Below are positions 40,533-51,751 of a DNA stretch of 64,000 nt, in pieces. The translations under genes and the position numbers were made by a program. Each line of letters starts with the position of its first letter. Positions within the stretch are counted from its first letter, which is position 1. Under the pieces are notes generated by a model. That model did not search any database. It saw nothing but the letters and a program-made list of their open reading frames with translations, and had not been told where the DNA came from. Source of the stretch: Alloascoidea africana (Eukaryota > Ascomycota > Alloascoideomycetes > Alloascoideales > Alloascoideaceae); NCBI GenBank assembly GCA_030581615.1, contig JAKTTT010000087.1, positions 1 to 64,000 on the forward strand, written 5' to 3'.

Positions 40533-41219
40533 TGTGTCCTTGCAAAAGCGGAGAAAAGATATAGATGGTTCTGATATAGTTGCAGCATGAAGATTAAGGT
40601 CGCATTTGGCTGTTGGTGCTTGAGTCCATGGCCGGGGAAAAGTCAAAAGAGATAGCCTCTATTGTTTCCAATCTCCCCGTTACCTGTTACCGTTACCAGC
40701 TACCTGTGTGTGCATCGGCTAAATCGAATTAAATAGCAATGAGGTAAACGTCATGATCTTGGTTTCTTGAGAATATGGCACTGTCGTAATGGGAAACCCG
40801 CAAAAGGACCCACAATTTTCAAAAAATTATACTACGTTTAACCTCGGAATGGTAGAGTTGGAGACAAGCAGAAATTTGATGAGGATTGGTCCATCGCTGT
40901 CTCTGTGCTTCAGTTTCCCGGCGCATCAAGAAGCTAGCCGACCGTTTGATGACTAAGAGATTACATACTGTTGCTTTATCAGAATGATTGGGCACTGGAA
41001 GCTCCGGAATCAAGCTATATACACCTGGCAATAACCAAAACTGGTGGCTGATTTTCCAAGAAAAGGATAGCAAGCCATAGTGACACAAATAACAAAGTCC
41101 TGGGTAGTGGAGAAACAATGGATCTTCAAGGGTGTGTGGAGGTAATAATTGAAACTGGTGTGGGTTTCCTTTATCACTGGAGCGTGAAGAGATGATAATA
41201 TTGGTACCAGTGCTGACCA
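40533..41219. other. Remaining half of the decarboxylase/PCT1 divergent promoter
   Basis: 687 bases between the LINE and PCT1. Includes a GTTACC-rich block near 40678-40700. A 133-codon minus-strand frame at 40819-41220 overlaps the PCT1 start, shows no domain and is not called. Confidence 0.6.
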
Positions 41220-42701
41220 ATGGTTCGAAAACCGAAAAACAATAGGGTTTCTTTGGAGTCTAAGCCGGAAATTGGCTCGGCTACTAACAATTCTGCTCAA
41301 GAATCCCGGTCTACGAGGAAAAGGAGAAGATCAGCATCCGTGGTGGATGTACGGAGGAGCAACAATGGACAAGACTGGTTTAGCGATTCAGACAATGATG
41401 ATTTGGAAGGTAAAGAAGATAACGACGAAGAGGAAGAGGAAAAGGAAGAGGAAGGTGAGAGTGAAGATAAAGAGGCTTCTCCTCCATTAAAGAAAAGACA
41501 ATTGCGCTCTACAGAAGAACAAGAGGAGCTTCAGAAGCGTGAGGAATTGTTGGATCAAGAAGTCGAACCACAATACAGACGATTCCGACCCCGTGGATTT
41601 AAATTCAATCCTCCTCCAACGGATAGGTCCATTCGGATCTATGCAGATGGAGTGTTTGATCTTTTCCATCTTGGTCATATGAAGCAATTGGAACAGGCGA
41701 AAAAAGCGTTCCCAAATGTGACTCTTGTGTGTGGTGTGCCCAGCGATGAGGAAACACACAAGAAGAAAGGTCTAACTGTGTTGTCTGATGAACAGAGATG
41801 CGAAACGTTGAAACACTGTAGATGGGTTGATGAGGTCATTCCTAGTGCCCCTTGGTGTGTAACTCCACAGTTTCTTGAAGAGCACAATATCGACTATGTT
41901 GCTCATGACGACTTGCCCTATGCCTCAGCGGGGAGCGATGACATTTATGAACCTATTAAAAAAGCTGGAAAGTTTTTAACTACGCAAAGAACAGATGGAA
42001 TTTCAACCTCTGACATTATTACAAAGATTATACGTGATTATGACAAGTATCTGATGAGGAACTTTGCGCGTGGTGCAACCAGGAAAGAGCTCAATGTTTC
42101 ATGGCTTAAAAAAAATGAGCTTGATTTTAAGAAACATATTAACGACTTTAGAGGGTACTGGGCCAAGAATAACTTGAACAATACTTCAAGAGATTTGTAT
42201 AGCGAGGTACGGGAGATGCTGAGAAAGACAATGGAAAAAAATAAAAGACACTTACAGTCAGCTACTTCCTCATCGCCTTTATCGATTAATTTCGCAAAAA
42301 AGAACAAGACAAATTTAGAGTCGCCATCTTCATTGCAAGTGGATTTGGACCGCGATTATAGAGCTGACCGAAGCTCGGGTTGTGTATCTCCCGCCACGGA
42401 TTTTGCTCTCAGCTATACTGACCGAGAAAGGAATAGTTCCTTTTTCGATAATGTGAAGGAATGGGTGAGTAGAGTCAGGGATAAAGATTCAGAGTATTCA
42501 CCTTCTCCTGTTCAAAGTCCCTATTTGAGAGCGACATCGGTGCATGGCAATAGCAATGGCAAAACCGAAATTGAAGATGGAGATGAAAGCGAACCGGCAT
42601 CCAACTCAGATTCTGAACTGGAACTGGAGTTGGAAAGCTCTCGCTTTGGAGCAAATCGAGATAAATCCTGTCCTCCAAGAATAGCAATCAATGAAAGTTG
42701 A
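41220..42701 (+). CDS. PCT1: Choline-phosphate cytidylyltransferase
   Basis: 493-residue CTP:phosphocholine cytidylyltransferase, the rate-setting step of the Kennedy pathway to phosphatidylcholine. Residues 1-125 are a charged tail with a nuclear-type basic cluster ([10 protein letters not shown]) and a long Glu/Lys-rich run. The catalytic domain at about 137-270 has [20 protein letters not shown] (HxGH nucleotidyltransferase motif), [32 protein letters not shown] and the signature [14 protein letters not shown]. It is followed by an amphipathic, Lys-rich membrane-binding stretch (about 300-350) and a Ser/Glu-rich tail likely to be phosphorylated. Single exon. Its upstream region is shared with the divergent decarboxylase gene. 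Confidence 0.95.
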   Translation: MVRKPKNNRVSLESKPEIGSATNNSAQESRSTRKRRRSASVVDVRRSNNGQDWFSDSDNDDLEGKEDNDEEEEEKEEEGESEDKEASPPLKKRQLRSTEEQEELQKREELLDQEVEPQYRRFRPRGFKFNPPPTDRSIRIYADGVFDLFHLGHMKQLEQAKKAFPNVTLVCGVPSDEETHKKKGLTVLSDEQRCETLKHCRWVDEVIPSAPWCVTPQFLEEHNIDYVAHDDLPYASAGSDDIYEPIKKAGKFLTTQRTDGISTSDIITKIIRDYDKYLMRNFARGATRKELNVSWLKKNELDFKKHINDFRGYWAKNNLNNTSRDLYSEVREMLRKTMEKNKRHLQSATSSSPLSINFAKKNKTNLESPSSLQVDLDRDYRADRSSGCVSPATDFALSYTDRERNSSFFDNVKEWVSRVRDKDSEYSPSPVQSPYLRATSVHGNSNGKTEIEDGDESEPASNSDSELELELESSRFGANRDKSCPPRIAINES

Positions 42702-45700
42702 GATCTGGAAGACGCATTATTTCCATCTCTTTCATACCACACAACCATACAATAACAGTCGCTTCAGTTGCTAATGCAAGCTATTTATCGTCAAAATGGT
42801 ACTGTCTATATAACAGCTTGTATCAGCTCTCATTGATAGATTGTGTGCAAACAACAGTGCCGTAATTAGTATTGTACAAACCGATATAAATCCTTGAAAT
42901 TTACCAGTGGGCTATTTATAAAAAGATTAACTGGTGGGCTTGATGTATTTTTAGAATATCCATGTAGTTGTGAAGCACATCTATGAATAGAGAATTGATC
43001 CTGAGTTGTTGTTTTTTTACCTCGGAATGGACATCAACAGGATTAGCCGATAAGGGAAAGAAAGAAATCCAGCAGAAAAGAAGACAACTTCTGATTCATT
43101 GATAAATGGTTTATTAAGGGGAATAACAACTTCTGTCTAAGCCTTGTAATAATGCAGGTTACGTCGGTTCCCAACGTAAAACAAGTACTTTTTTGGCTGC
43201 TGAAGCGGGACTTTTAGATTCTACCTTGAACAAAGTGGTCGATAGAGAAAACGAGAGAAATTTTTTGGTCATGTAAGGCTTTTATCACTCACTTTTGGGG
43301 TTCTGTTTGAGAATAGCCAACTAGTTGAAGATTGGCATAGATATATTGCCATTTTCAGCGAGTAAAGTGGACAAGGAGTAAGGTAAGGATCGAGAATCAA
43401 GAATCAAAAGGTCACTTTTTACAAGAAAGTCTCTTCTTTCTTGCTCTTTTCTAGTTCATGACTCCTTGTTATCCTTCTTTCTCGGAATCCATGGGCCTTG
43501 ATGCTGTTTTGTAGTGGTTTTATGATATTTCCATGACGAGTGAAATATGAGAGAAGGAAAATACACTTTAAAAGGAAAGAAAGAGATCTATATGCCGTTT
43601 GAATAAACTCTTTTTGGTGAGAGTTGAAGGATAGTTGTAGATTTTCTACTGAGAAGGTGGAATTGGCAATCCTGTTCTTGTTCTGGAATGAAACAAGTGT
43701 CCCTTTGACTAAAACAGGGGGTATTCTTGCACCAAAAAAGATTCATCTTCAAAGTACTATACTATTGTGACCCAAAGCCCAATTAAGCATGTACTGTTTT
43801 GGGTGTAGATGTTGATAAAGATCATCAATTTCGATTTAGGTGTACAATTTTGGACTTCAAAATTGGCGATCACAACTGGACTTTGAGTATGCACAAAGAA
43901 TCCTATCGTTACAATGCTGATAAAGATGGTTTGCTCTGGCCTATACTTGCAATTTATAATGTTCAAAATACAATTACAATGGACCTTGAGTATGCACAAA
44001 CATTTTTATCGTTACAATGTTGATAAAAATGGTTTGCCCTGATCTCGATTTACAACTTGGGATTACAAAAACGGACGATCACAATGGACTTTGAGTACAC
44101 ACAGACCCATCCATCCACAAGATCTCGTTCTTCTAAAGGAATATAGCCAGACCATCTCCAACAAGAGCCCTTAAATATCGATCATTCTTCAACCACGGCC
44201 CATGATAGCTATTTTTTCTTACTATAGCATTATCGATTTATCGATTGGATGATGGTCACAAGGGCTAAGAACATAATAGGACAAAGTAAAACTAGTCTAA
44301 CAAGTCACATTTACTGTTGTCATGGATGGCACAAAAGGTAAAATGAGAGATAATAGATGTAACCCAGTACCTTTTGCGATTCCAAAGATGATTTCAATAG
44401 TCTCTATTTAAAAATGTTTATTCTTCGTCTAACATACTCTTACATTATTCGGAAAAAAACAGCTTTATGATATCACAAAATTTCATTCCCATTTTTCTCT
44501 TTCTAAACACAAAAACTCCCAAGAGACATGCAAAAGATAAGACTGAAACAAGCAAGTTGTTAAGTTTTTCTGCCACAAACATTTGGCAATTTGTGGTTCA
44601 TCTCTTCCTTAAGACATTACTTTTCCAAACATGGAGTTAGCTCTTTGTTCAAATAATTTAAGCTCATCATTTTTTTTCTACTGGGAAACACATCGTTTGC
44701 GCGTTTCAAGTCACAATCCATAACCAATCTCAACATTTCAGGAGGTTTTAAAAACAAAGTTGAGAAATTTACTAACAAGCTTGTTTACCCTTTCATTTCA
44801 CCTACTTTTGTTTAATTGCTAGCGCCTTCACTTTCATCATCATTTCGACATTTGGATTTTCTCCAATGTGAAATACAGTATGAACCCACCCCGCCCACCC
44901 AGCCAATCCGTTTCCGAGATCATCCTACTATTATACGTTAACGGTATAATATTTAGAGTTGGCCGCTTTTTTTATTTTTTTTTCTTTTTTTTTCCCTTCC
45001 ATTAAGATACTAAAAGGATTATGCATATGTAAGGCACTAATAGTTTGTGTTTCCCGATGTGAACGCCTGCAGCGGAGGCCTGATTCTGCTTCTTCCTATT
45101 GTGAACTCGCTTGAATGGATTGGTCAACGCTGATTAGTTTATACGAAGATAAGAATTTGATCTTGGCTTCTTGTTTGAGGCCCATTTGCGAGTGTTAGAG
45201 GAATGAACATGAAGAGCATAAGACATGTCTGTCACAGGCACAACAAACTTCTCAACACCACAGGGCGTTTAATACAAACTGTGTTCATTACTGGTTTGAA
45301 TGGACAAATTCGACAAAAAAGGTGGATGTAATTCATAAAAAATAGACGTATAAATCGTGGTTAACACGTATGCAACTTTTCTTTTCCCTTTCTTGCTTTT
45401 TTTGTTTTTTTTGTTTTCCGGTTTTTGTTTATGAGCTTTTTGATTCATCCTCAGTTTTATGCTTTTATAGCTTGGGGTGCATGACGGTTTATGAGAAACT
45501 GCTGCAGGTTTAAGGACAAGAAATTTTTTATAATTCAACACATTTACTTGTAAGAATTAGAAAAAATCAAACTGGGAGAAATATTTATTCAAACAAAAGA
45601 GGTGCAAAAATAAAAACACAAAGAAGCCAGTGTAGTCACAGAAAACTAGGAAATAATCATCAGGCACATGAGTAATAAAGTGCAAAATATCTATACATGA

Positions 45701-46175
45701 GAAGCCCGGCCAAACAAAAAAACACAATAAACGTTAGTGGTGGTAATAGTAACAAGTTATAAAACACAGATGATGGCAATATAGGCAAGTAATTTCTTTT
45801 TTTCTTCTTTTTTCTTTTTTTTTTCTCTTTTTTTTCTGTCTCAAATCCCAAAGTTGTTGTAGTAGTAATTCTTCTCCTTTCCCCAAGTAAAAGCAAATAA
45901 ATAATCCTAAAAATTAAGAAATGAAATGCATTCATGATTGCTGGTTGGTCAGGCACAGTCAAACTTTCTTTTGTTAGTCTCGTCAAAACTATAATCCTTC
46001 CCTCTATCTCCAGATTGTGGCACAAACAACAACGGTTGAAAAGGCGTGACAAAAAACAATAAAAAAGCTAAATGCCAGTGACGATGAATGATGAAAGATG
46101 ACAGATGAAAGATCGATGATCATGATGATGATGAATATTAGGAGGTCGTTGGAATAGTTGAGAAGTAAAAGGGAT
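42702..46175. other. Gene-poor 3.5-kb region between convergent PCT1 and YCH1
   Basis: No protein gene that I can support on either strand; the longest open frames (130 codons at 45660-46052, 90 at 45269-45541) are Lys- or low-complexity-rich and lack domains. There is no tRNA-like A/B box pair with a fold that I could find. It contains the tandem repeat at 43790-44105 and several T runs (44965-44995, 45795-45830). Both neighbours point into it, so it is not promoter for either. It could hold a non-coding RNA or structural element, but nothing proves it. Confidence 0.5.
43790..44105. repeat. Degenerate ~104-bp tandem repeat, about three units
   Basis: The string ACAATGGACTTTGAGTAYGCACA recurs in related form at about 43872, 43976 and 44081, spacing 103-105 bases. 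Flanking parts of each unit (ATCGTTACAATGYTGATAAA, GATGGTTTG, GATTTAC-TT) also recur. Copies differ by roughly 15-30 percent, so the array is old. Not coding in any consistent frame. Confidence 0.65.
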
Positions 46176-46643
46176 CTAATGCTTCAACATTGTTGGAACA
46201 CTGCTTGTATCAGTTAACCGTTTGTCTTGACGATACCTCACTTTCCACTGTAGATAGCCACCTTCGAGGACGTAGACTTCTGGGGCATGACCATGATTCC
46301 TCGACTCGATAAAATTTAGATATCTGTTAGCAGCTTCCGGTCCTCTTTGCTGGGACAGAGAACAGTGAAAAATGACCTTTTCTTTGTTTTTCGTTTCCTC
46401 CAAAAGTTGGGGCATCATTGACGTCAAATTCTCAAAGGGATAGTGAATCGAATTTTTGATCTTGCCCTAGACCGAGAATGTGAACAAAGGTTAGGGATCA
46501 TGTCAGTGGTTCAGAGATAGAGAATAGTCATTTGTACTCACATCACAGTAGTCAATATCTCTCACGTCTACCACTATAAATCCGCTTTTGCCTCTCAGTA
46601 ACCAGTCTTTCAAAATATCTCTCGACAGTTGTTGTATTGGCAT
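46176..46643 (-). CDS. YCH1: Cdc25-like rhodanese-fold phosphatase (Ych1/Ibp1), two exons
   Basis: Exon 1 is 46643-46542 and exon 2 is 46466-46176, joined across a 75-nt GTGAGT intron to give 130 residues. Small single-domain enzymes of this type (Ych1, Arr2, fission yeast Ibp1) have the Cdc25 catalytic domain only. Ibp1 is a dual-specificity phosphatase and Arr2 an arsenate reductase. The start is MPIQQLSRDILKDWL, then FIVVDVRDIDYCDGKI (rhodanese CH2A motif), and the active-site loop HCSLSQQR with C69 and R75 (Cys-x5-Arg). The HC--SQQRGP sequence matches Ych1/Ibp1 better than Arr2. Late motif VLEGGYLQWK is typical of the fold. Complete. Confidence 0.9.
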
Positions 46644-47363
46644 TGTGAAAAAGCTCATGTGAAACTGCTATTTTTTTCTTTTTTTTGTTGGTGGGTATTG
46701 GAAGAGTAGCTAAGAATAAGGTCGACACCAAAAAAGAAGGTACAGTAATTATTGTTCCTGTTTTTTTTTCTGATTCCAAAATCCAAGTCGTTCGTGAAGT
46801 AGAGGGTCGGGAGACAAATAATATCCAAAAAGGAAAAGGTCTAGAGAAATTGCGTTTGAACTAAAGTTTAGCTCTTTCGTTTGCAGGACAGGAAAGGAGA
46901 TGAAGGGAAGGGGGAGCCCTGAAATTAACCAGCAATGACTCGGTGGGTAGTGCTTTTTCTGTTTCAAATTTTTTTTATCCTTTTCTACTTGCTTTACAGA
47001 CGGGTTTTCTAAATGAATGTTGTTTGACCACAAACACCTCCAGCTTGAGGATCCGCCCCAGGAAAAAGAAAAAAGGAGAAGGAAAGTAGGAGAAAAGGAG
47101 AGTCTGAGAGAGCAAGCCAGGTCATTTAAAGCGCCCAGTATTACTTAATAATCCCCCTGCGGGCGGTGACTAAGCCGATTCTTGCTGCACAGATTAAATA
47201 TTTGCTGGAGAAGAGAAGCTGCCCGAGCCCGTCTGAAACGTCACCTTCTGGAAACCCATCCTCATCTTCACCACCGTGTCCATCCGTATCCACGACTTCC
47301 TTGGCGTCTTCGTAGCCGCGTGTGCGGGCCTGCTGGGCGTCCCGGCCGCTTCCGAGCCAGCGG
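46644..47363. other. YCH1 promoter / RAD2 3' flank
   Basis: 720 bases with short T runs. A 94-codon minus frame (46749-47033) lacks domains. TGACTAAG near 47167 resembles a Yap1/AP-1-type site, but at that distance from YCH1 I give it little weight. Confidence 0.55.
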
Positions 47364-50300
47364 CTACTGCTGCTGGCGCTTCCGCTTCCTCGTAGCCCGG
47401 CTGGCGCTGGTGTTGGCGCCCTCGCCCGTAGTCTTCGTCCTGGTCCTCGTCAGCCTGTCTGTCGCTTGCCTCATCCGCGCGCTCGTGAGCAGATCTCTTC
47501 TGACAAGAGGCTTGGTGCCCAGAAAGTCCGAAATCGTGGCCTGTGTCCCTGTTTGCATGCGCTTGTTGAGGTCGCGAATCACCGGCACCAGCAGCTCGTC
47601 AACGTGCTCGCGGCTCCATCCCACGACTCTCATCAAAAAGGCGCGAAGCCTGTCCAGATCAGGAGCGCCCCAAACGAACCTTGTCGTGTCCTCATCGACC
47701 TCTGGGCTCTCGTAGGCTTTTCCAACCGTATCATCGGGGAAAGTGGCATCCAGAAATAATTTTCCCTGGAATTTTTTCCGAAACTTGCGACAAAAGGAGC
47801 TTTTGTGATGCACATTTGCTTCTTGACCCATGATATCTCCCTTTTGGACCGTTAGCCACCAATCTCGAAAGGATGCTAAGGCATTATTATTCGTATTACG
47901 GGATTCGGAAGTGCCACTGCCACTGCCACTGAACTCAGCCAAAAGTTCCATCCCTGTAACAGGTCCAACGCCATGAATGCCTTCAGCATAATCGCTTCCT
48001 AGCAAATACGCCAAGGCAATCAACTTCTTTCGGTTTAGTCCCAAGTCCCGCTCAATGTCTGAAATAAGATAGCACTCCACGTACCGTGTCTGGTTGAACA
48101 TGTTGCGATAAACATTAGACCCCCCAAACAAGAAACAATCGCTATCGTCCGTGATTATTCCATCAACAAGTTCAAGCTCCAACAACTTTGCACATTGGGC
48201 TTCTGCTTCCATGGGCGCTGTGATAAAGGGAATTCCAAACCTGGCCAGTAGCTCTTTACACTCGTCTATCATGAGTTGCGTTATGTCATCTGAGTCGCGC
48301 TTCTCCTTCCTCTCCTTCTGTTGCAGCTCCTCTATTTTATCGTCCACCATGTTGAAACTAAAATCAACATGCTCGCTGCCGGTCAAAATTGCTCGAGACG
48401 CTTCGTTCGTCGTATTCTGAGCGTTCAACTCCTTAGCAAAATCAACGTATGTTTCTTCCTCCTCTCGTATTTGTTGAACAAGATCTTCTTCTTCCCCTTC
48501 GTGATATTCATAATACTCCAGAGCCTTGGTTTCATCCTGATCTTGGTTCTTCTCCAGTTTTCCCTTGTTGCTGCTGGTTCCGACAATGTGCATAGGCTTT
48601 TTGACTAATCGTTCGTCATTCTTCAAATTTATGTCGGTTTCGTTTCTAATTGGCATCTTTCCAGTATTGGTAAAACTCGCAGTGGGCGGTTGTGGTTCCT
48701 TATCGACAACAACAGGTCCCGGATCTTCGATAACTGCTACATCATCACTCGCTTGTGAGTCCACATCCTCATTCTCTTCTTCACGAATGTAGTCATCTGC
48801 GTCTTTCAGCTCAATCAATCCCGCTTGCATATCCGAGTCTTTTTCTTCCTCCTTTTCTGCTGCCGCTGACGTCAAGGTTGAACTTAGACTAGACATTTTG
48901 TATGGATTGACCAACAGCTTACCATCTTCTTTAGCACCTTTGTTTGATCCAAAGTTATTAACCTCGGAAAACCAGCTTGGCGTCTCGGGCCTCTCCTCGC
49001 TTCTTCTCTTGTCTGGTGCTTTCGTGGTACTATCCTCAGTCTCTCCCTTCTGTTTCAGGAGCATCGACTTGCCTCCAAACCTTAGAGACGGAGGCTTAGC
49101 GCTTTCATCTCGATCGCCCTTGCTTAAACTCTGATCAGAGTCTTCTGATGTTAATGTAACCCGTAACAGCTCTTTCTCCCTCTGTTGTAATTGTAAAAAA
49201 TCTCTTTTGGAGTTTTCAATTGCAGCCTTTAGCGTTTCTTCATAACCTGTAGATTTTTTCTGTTTCAGCTTTGTTTTCGTATTCGCTTCAATTGATTGCT
49301 CAATGGCAAATTGCATGTCTTCATCGCTATCTTCATCAACTGCCACTAATCCATCCTCATGACTCGATGATCGATCCGTAGATCTCGATTTGTACAAAGC
49401 ATTTCGCCGTGTCTGGGCACTTGCATCAAATAAATCGCTTAAAATGTCCTTTTTGGATGTATTTGTAATTGCAGGTTTAGGCTGAAGCTCAACGTCTTCC
49501 CATTCCACCTCATCGTCATCATCATCATCTTCTTCTTCTGATCCTTCGTTATTATCTATATTAATTGCAGTTTCACTGCTCGTACCTTTGCTTCCTTCTA
49601 AAGAAAGTGACCATCCATGCTCGTTTTGCTTCAGAATATATTCTTTCCCCGTTTCGCCTGCTATTCTTCTTCGTAATTCAGAATCATCGTCCATACCGGT
49701 CAAATTCATCAACTTTTGAGTTAAAAAATTTCGCTGCTTAACCTTTTCTATCTGAAACTTTGAAAAAGCCATTCTATCTGGGAACAACTCTTCCAATTCC
49801 TCCTTTGAATAACCCATACGTAATCGAGATCGTAATCGAAGATGCGACAGTATCATGTATTGAGTCGAAAGAGGTAGTCGGTTAAAAGAAGGATGCGTAG
49901 GGTCGATATCTGCCAAACTAATGCCTTCTAACTCATCTTTGATATGCTCCGTAAGATAATCAAACTCTTCAGCAGTTATCATACGACGATCATCAGGGGC
50001 AATTTCAAATCCATTTTCCAGCTCTGGTAAATGATACTCATCAAACTTTCTAAACGGTTTATCTTTCCGCGTCAACTTGCTACTCTTCTCCAACCCTTCA
50101 CGATTCTGTCGTTTGGTTTCGTCTTCATCCTGGACAGATGCCGAATTTTCACTACGCTTTTCCAAAGCTTTATCAGCCGCTTTTTGTAATTGGAGGGACA
50201 AAAGTCGTTCTGCCGTCTTCTTCGCATCCTCCTTTTTGCCCTGTTTCCTCTCTCGCCTGTTCCTTATCGTCTTTCTTTTGATCGCCGGCGCTCCTCCATC

Positions 50301-50528
50301 AAATACAAACACGGGCTTTATTCCAAAGTATAGCAACTTGCAGATCCGTCTGAAAAAACCCACAATGTGCGCATTTCTCATCGCGTTGCCATCCTTATCT
50401 CGAACAGCCTTCAGAAACTGGTATATCCAGATCGAAGCATCGACCGCCATGACTTTCCGCGAGAGCGCCTCCAGCCTGACCGGCCGTGCTGTCGGTCCCA
50501 GAATCTCCCATAATGAGTGAACACCCAT
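47364..50528 (-). CDS. RAD2: XPG/Rad2 structure-specific endonuclease (nucleotide excision repair)
   Basis: 1054-residue FEN1/XPG-family nuclease that cuts 3' of bulky lesions in nucleotide excision repair with TFIIH. The N region starts exactly as the family (MGVHSLWEILGPTARPV), with metal-binding D30 (VMAVDASIW) and D77 (VFVFDGGAP). A very long acidic spacer (about 110-740) separates it from the I region. The spacer has helices like DEDMQFAIEQSIEANTK and EETLKAAIENSKRDFL that resemble ubiquitin-interacting motifs. The I region is at about 750-880 (GIPFITAPMEAEAQCAKLL, DGIITDDSDCFLFGG, LGSDYAEGIHGVGPVTGMEL). The spacer length identifies Rad2/XPG rather than Rad27 or Exo1. The C-terminus is Arg/Lys-rich (nuclear signal) and is coded by unusually GC-rich DNA (47.36-47.6 kb). 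Confidence 0.95.
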   Translation of the reverse strand: MGVHSLWEILGPTARPVRLEALSRKVMAVDASIWIYQFLKAVRDKDGNAMRNAHIVGFFRRICKLLYFGIKPVFVFDGGAPAIKRKTIRNRRERKQGKKEDAKKTAERLLSLQLQKAADKALEKRSENSASVQDEDETKRQNREGLEKSSKLTRKDKPFRKFDEYHLPELENGFEIAPDDRRMITAEEFDYLTEHIKDELEGISLADIDPTHPSFNRLPLSTQYMILSHLRLRSRLRMGYSKEELEELFPDRMAFSKFQIEKVKQRNFLTQKLMNLTGMDDDSELRRRIAGETGKEYILKQNEHGWSLSLEGSKGTSSETAINIDNNEGSEEEDDDDDDEVEWEDVELQPKPAITNTSKKDILSDLFDASAQTRRNALYKSRSTDRSSSHEDGLVAVDEDSDEDMQFAIEQSIEANTKTKLKQKKSTGYEETLKAAIENSKRDFLQLQQREKELLRVTLTSEDSDQSLSKGDRDESAKPPSLRFGGKSMLLKQKGETEDSTTKAPDKRRSEERPETPSWFSEVNNFGSNKGAKEDGKLLVNPYKMSSLSSTLTSAAAEKEEEKDSDMQAGLIELKDADDYIREEENEDVDSQASDDVAVIEDPGPVVVDKEPQPPTASFTNTGKMPIRNETDINLKNDERLVKKPMHIVGTSSNKGKLEKNQDQDETKALEYYEYHEGEEEDLVQQIREEEETYVDFAKELNAQNTTNEASRAILTGSEHVDFSFNMVDDKIEELQQKERKEKRDSDDITQLMIDECKELLARFGIPFITAPMEAEAQCAKLLELELVDGIITDDSDCFLFGGSNVYRNMFNQTRYVECYLISDIERDLGLNRKKLIALAYLLGSDYAEGIHGVGPVTGMELLAEFSGSGSGTSESRNTNNNALASFRDWWLTVQKGDIMGQEANVHHKSSFCRKFRKKFQGKLFLDATFPDDTVGKAYESPEVDEDTTRFVWGAPDLDRLRAFLMRVVGWSREHVDELLVPVIRDLNKRMQTGTQATISDFLGTKPLVRRDLLTSARMRQATDRLTRTRTKTTGEGANTSASRATRKRKRQQQ

Positions 50529-50716
50529 CTATTCCAAATCGCAGATAAAAAGGTTTGAAAGTTCGACTCAGCTTTGCGATGCCTTTTTGGCTTCAAACCT
50601 CCCTTCCTCCTCCATCACCAAACCAAACCTTCTCCAGGTCTTCTCCACAGCCAGCGCGTTTGTGATCCAACAGTGCGCTGAGGTCACAGAACATTCCGCC
50701 GATATTGCCATGAACT
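50529..50716. other. Short divergent promoter RAD2/orphan gene
   Basis: 188 bases between two start codons on opposite strands. A frame open through this region upstream of 50717 has no ATG start that stays open into the orphan gene, so I place the orphan start at 50717. Confidence 0.5.
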
Positions 50717-51662
50717 ATGTCAGTCCATCCTATGGAGTAAGTTTAGCATCAGAGTTGAGCTACCTTGATTCTTCATGGCTAACCCCGTTTTCTTTTGCTG
50801 TTCCAATCTCAGTCATTATCAGGGTCAAGCCGCCATAGGTCAAGAAAACCAACCAAATATACCCAGTTTCTACCCAGGTGTTTACTACTGTAATAATGGT
50901 TTTACCCTTACTCACAGCACTCCTCTGCTGAAAGCACCTACCCGACAGTTTGAGTCTTCTCCCAATTGTAGGTATGGCGGCTCATACCAACCTTCAAAAC
51001 CCACAAGGGAACCTATATTTCCATACTATTGCCCACCACATAATCCACAGTTGAGCGTTGGACATGGCAAATGTTATCTCCCACATGGCGACGGTAACTA
51101 CAATATCCAAAACGAGAATAACAATACCCTTCAGATGCTGGGGTTAAAAAGTATACATACACAAAGCCAATACGATAATAATAATAAGAGTGGTGCCTGG
51201 CCCAAAGAGTTTGATCCCAGAGCGGCACCAAACCCCAAAGCATCTTTAAAAGTAGACAGTTGGTTACAGAATGTCCCCATTAAACCAAGCGCTATACCAA
51301 CTGAAGATATGAAATATGATAATGAATGTTACCCCGTGTTAGATCTGTTCCCCACTGATTCCAAATCTGATTTACAATCGTCTTCATTGACATTTCACGA
51401 AGATAAAGAAGCACGACTCGAGCATCAAGCGAGAACAATTACCCAGAACGCTTGCAGAATATCAAATTTGGAAGAGCAAGTTGCGAGTCAAAGCAGATCT
51501 TGCCCAACTACGGATCAAAAATCAGAGACCTCCTCTGGACTTGGAAGGTTCAGTAATGTATCCACACGAGGATCTCCAATTAAAAGGTGCTACAGAAATA
51601 CCCGAGGTGGCCGAAGAGGCGGTAGAAATAGTAGAAAGCATAGTAACAAGTCTCGACCATAG
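50717..51662 (+). CDS. Uncharacterised low-complexity protein with RGG-type tail, two exons
   Basis: Exon 1 (50717-50736, MSVHPM plus two bases) joins across a 76-nt GTAAGT...AG intron with a CTAAC branch site to exon 2 (50813-51662), giving 289 residues. I recognise no family. The chain is rich in Asn, Ser, Pro, Tyr and Gly, probably mostly disordered. It has a short charged helix near 225-245 (EDKEARLEHQARTITQ ... ISNLEEQVAS) and a basic tail RGGRRGGRNSRKHSNKSRP of RNA-binding RGG style. Odd: over the last 240 bases the +1 frame is also open (to TGA at about 51670) and reads protein-like (TLAEYQIWKSKLRVKADLAQ ... EIPEVAEEAVEIVESIV). The true C-terminus could therefore differ if an unseen intron or shift exists. 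Confidence 0.55.
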
Positions 51663-51751
51663 ATGCTATTGACATTGTTTACGGACAAAAAAAGTATATG
51701 AAAAAAAAAAGAAGAATGGAACAGGTCAAATTCCCAATTAGCTCAGGCTTT

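Noticed and set aside
40819-41220. 133-codon minus-strand frame before PCT1
   Set aside because: Overlaps the PCT1 start codon, no domain, composition like noncoding DNA.
45660-46052. 130-codon minus-strand frame in the gene-poor gap
   Set aside because: The Lys-rich core is the translation of a T-rich low-complexity tract; no domain.
47182-47759. Two plus-strand frames of 145-177 codons rich in Arg/Leu
   Set aside because: Antisense of the GC-rich RAD2 3' end, without domains or start context.
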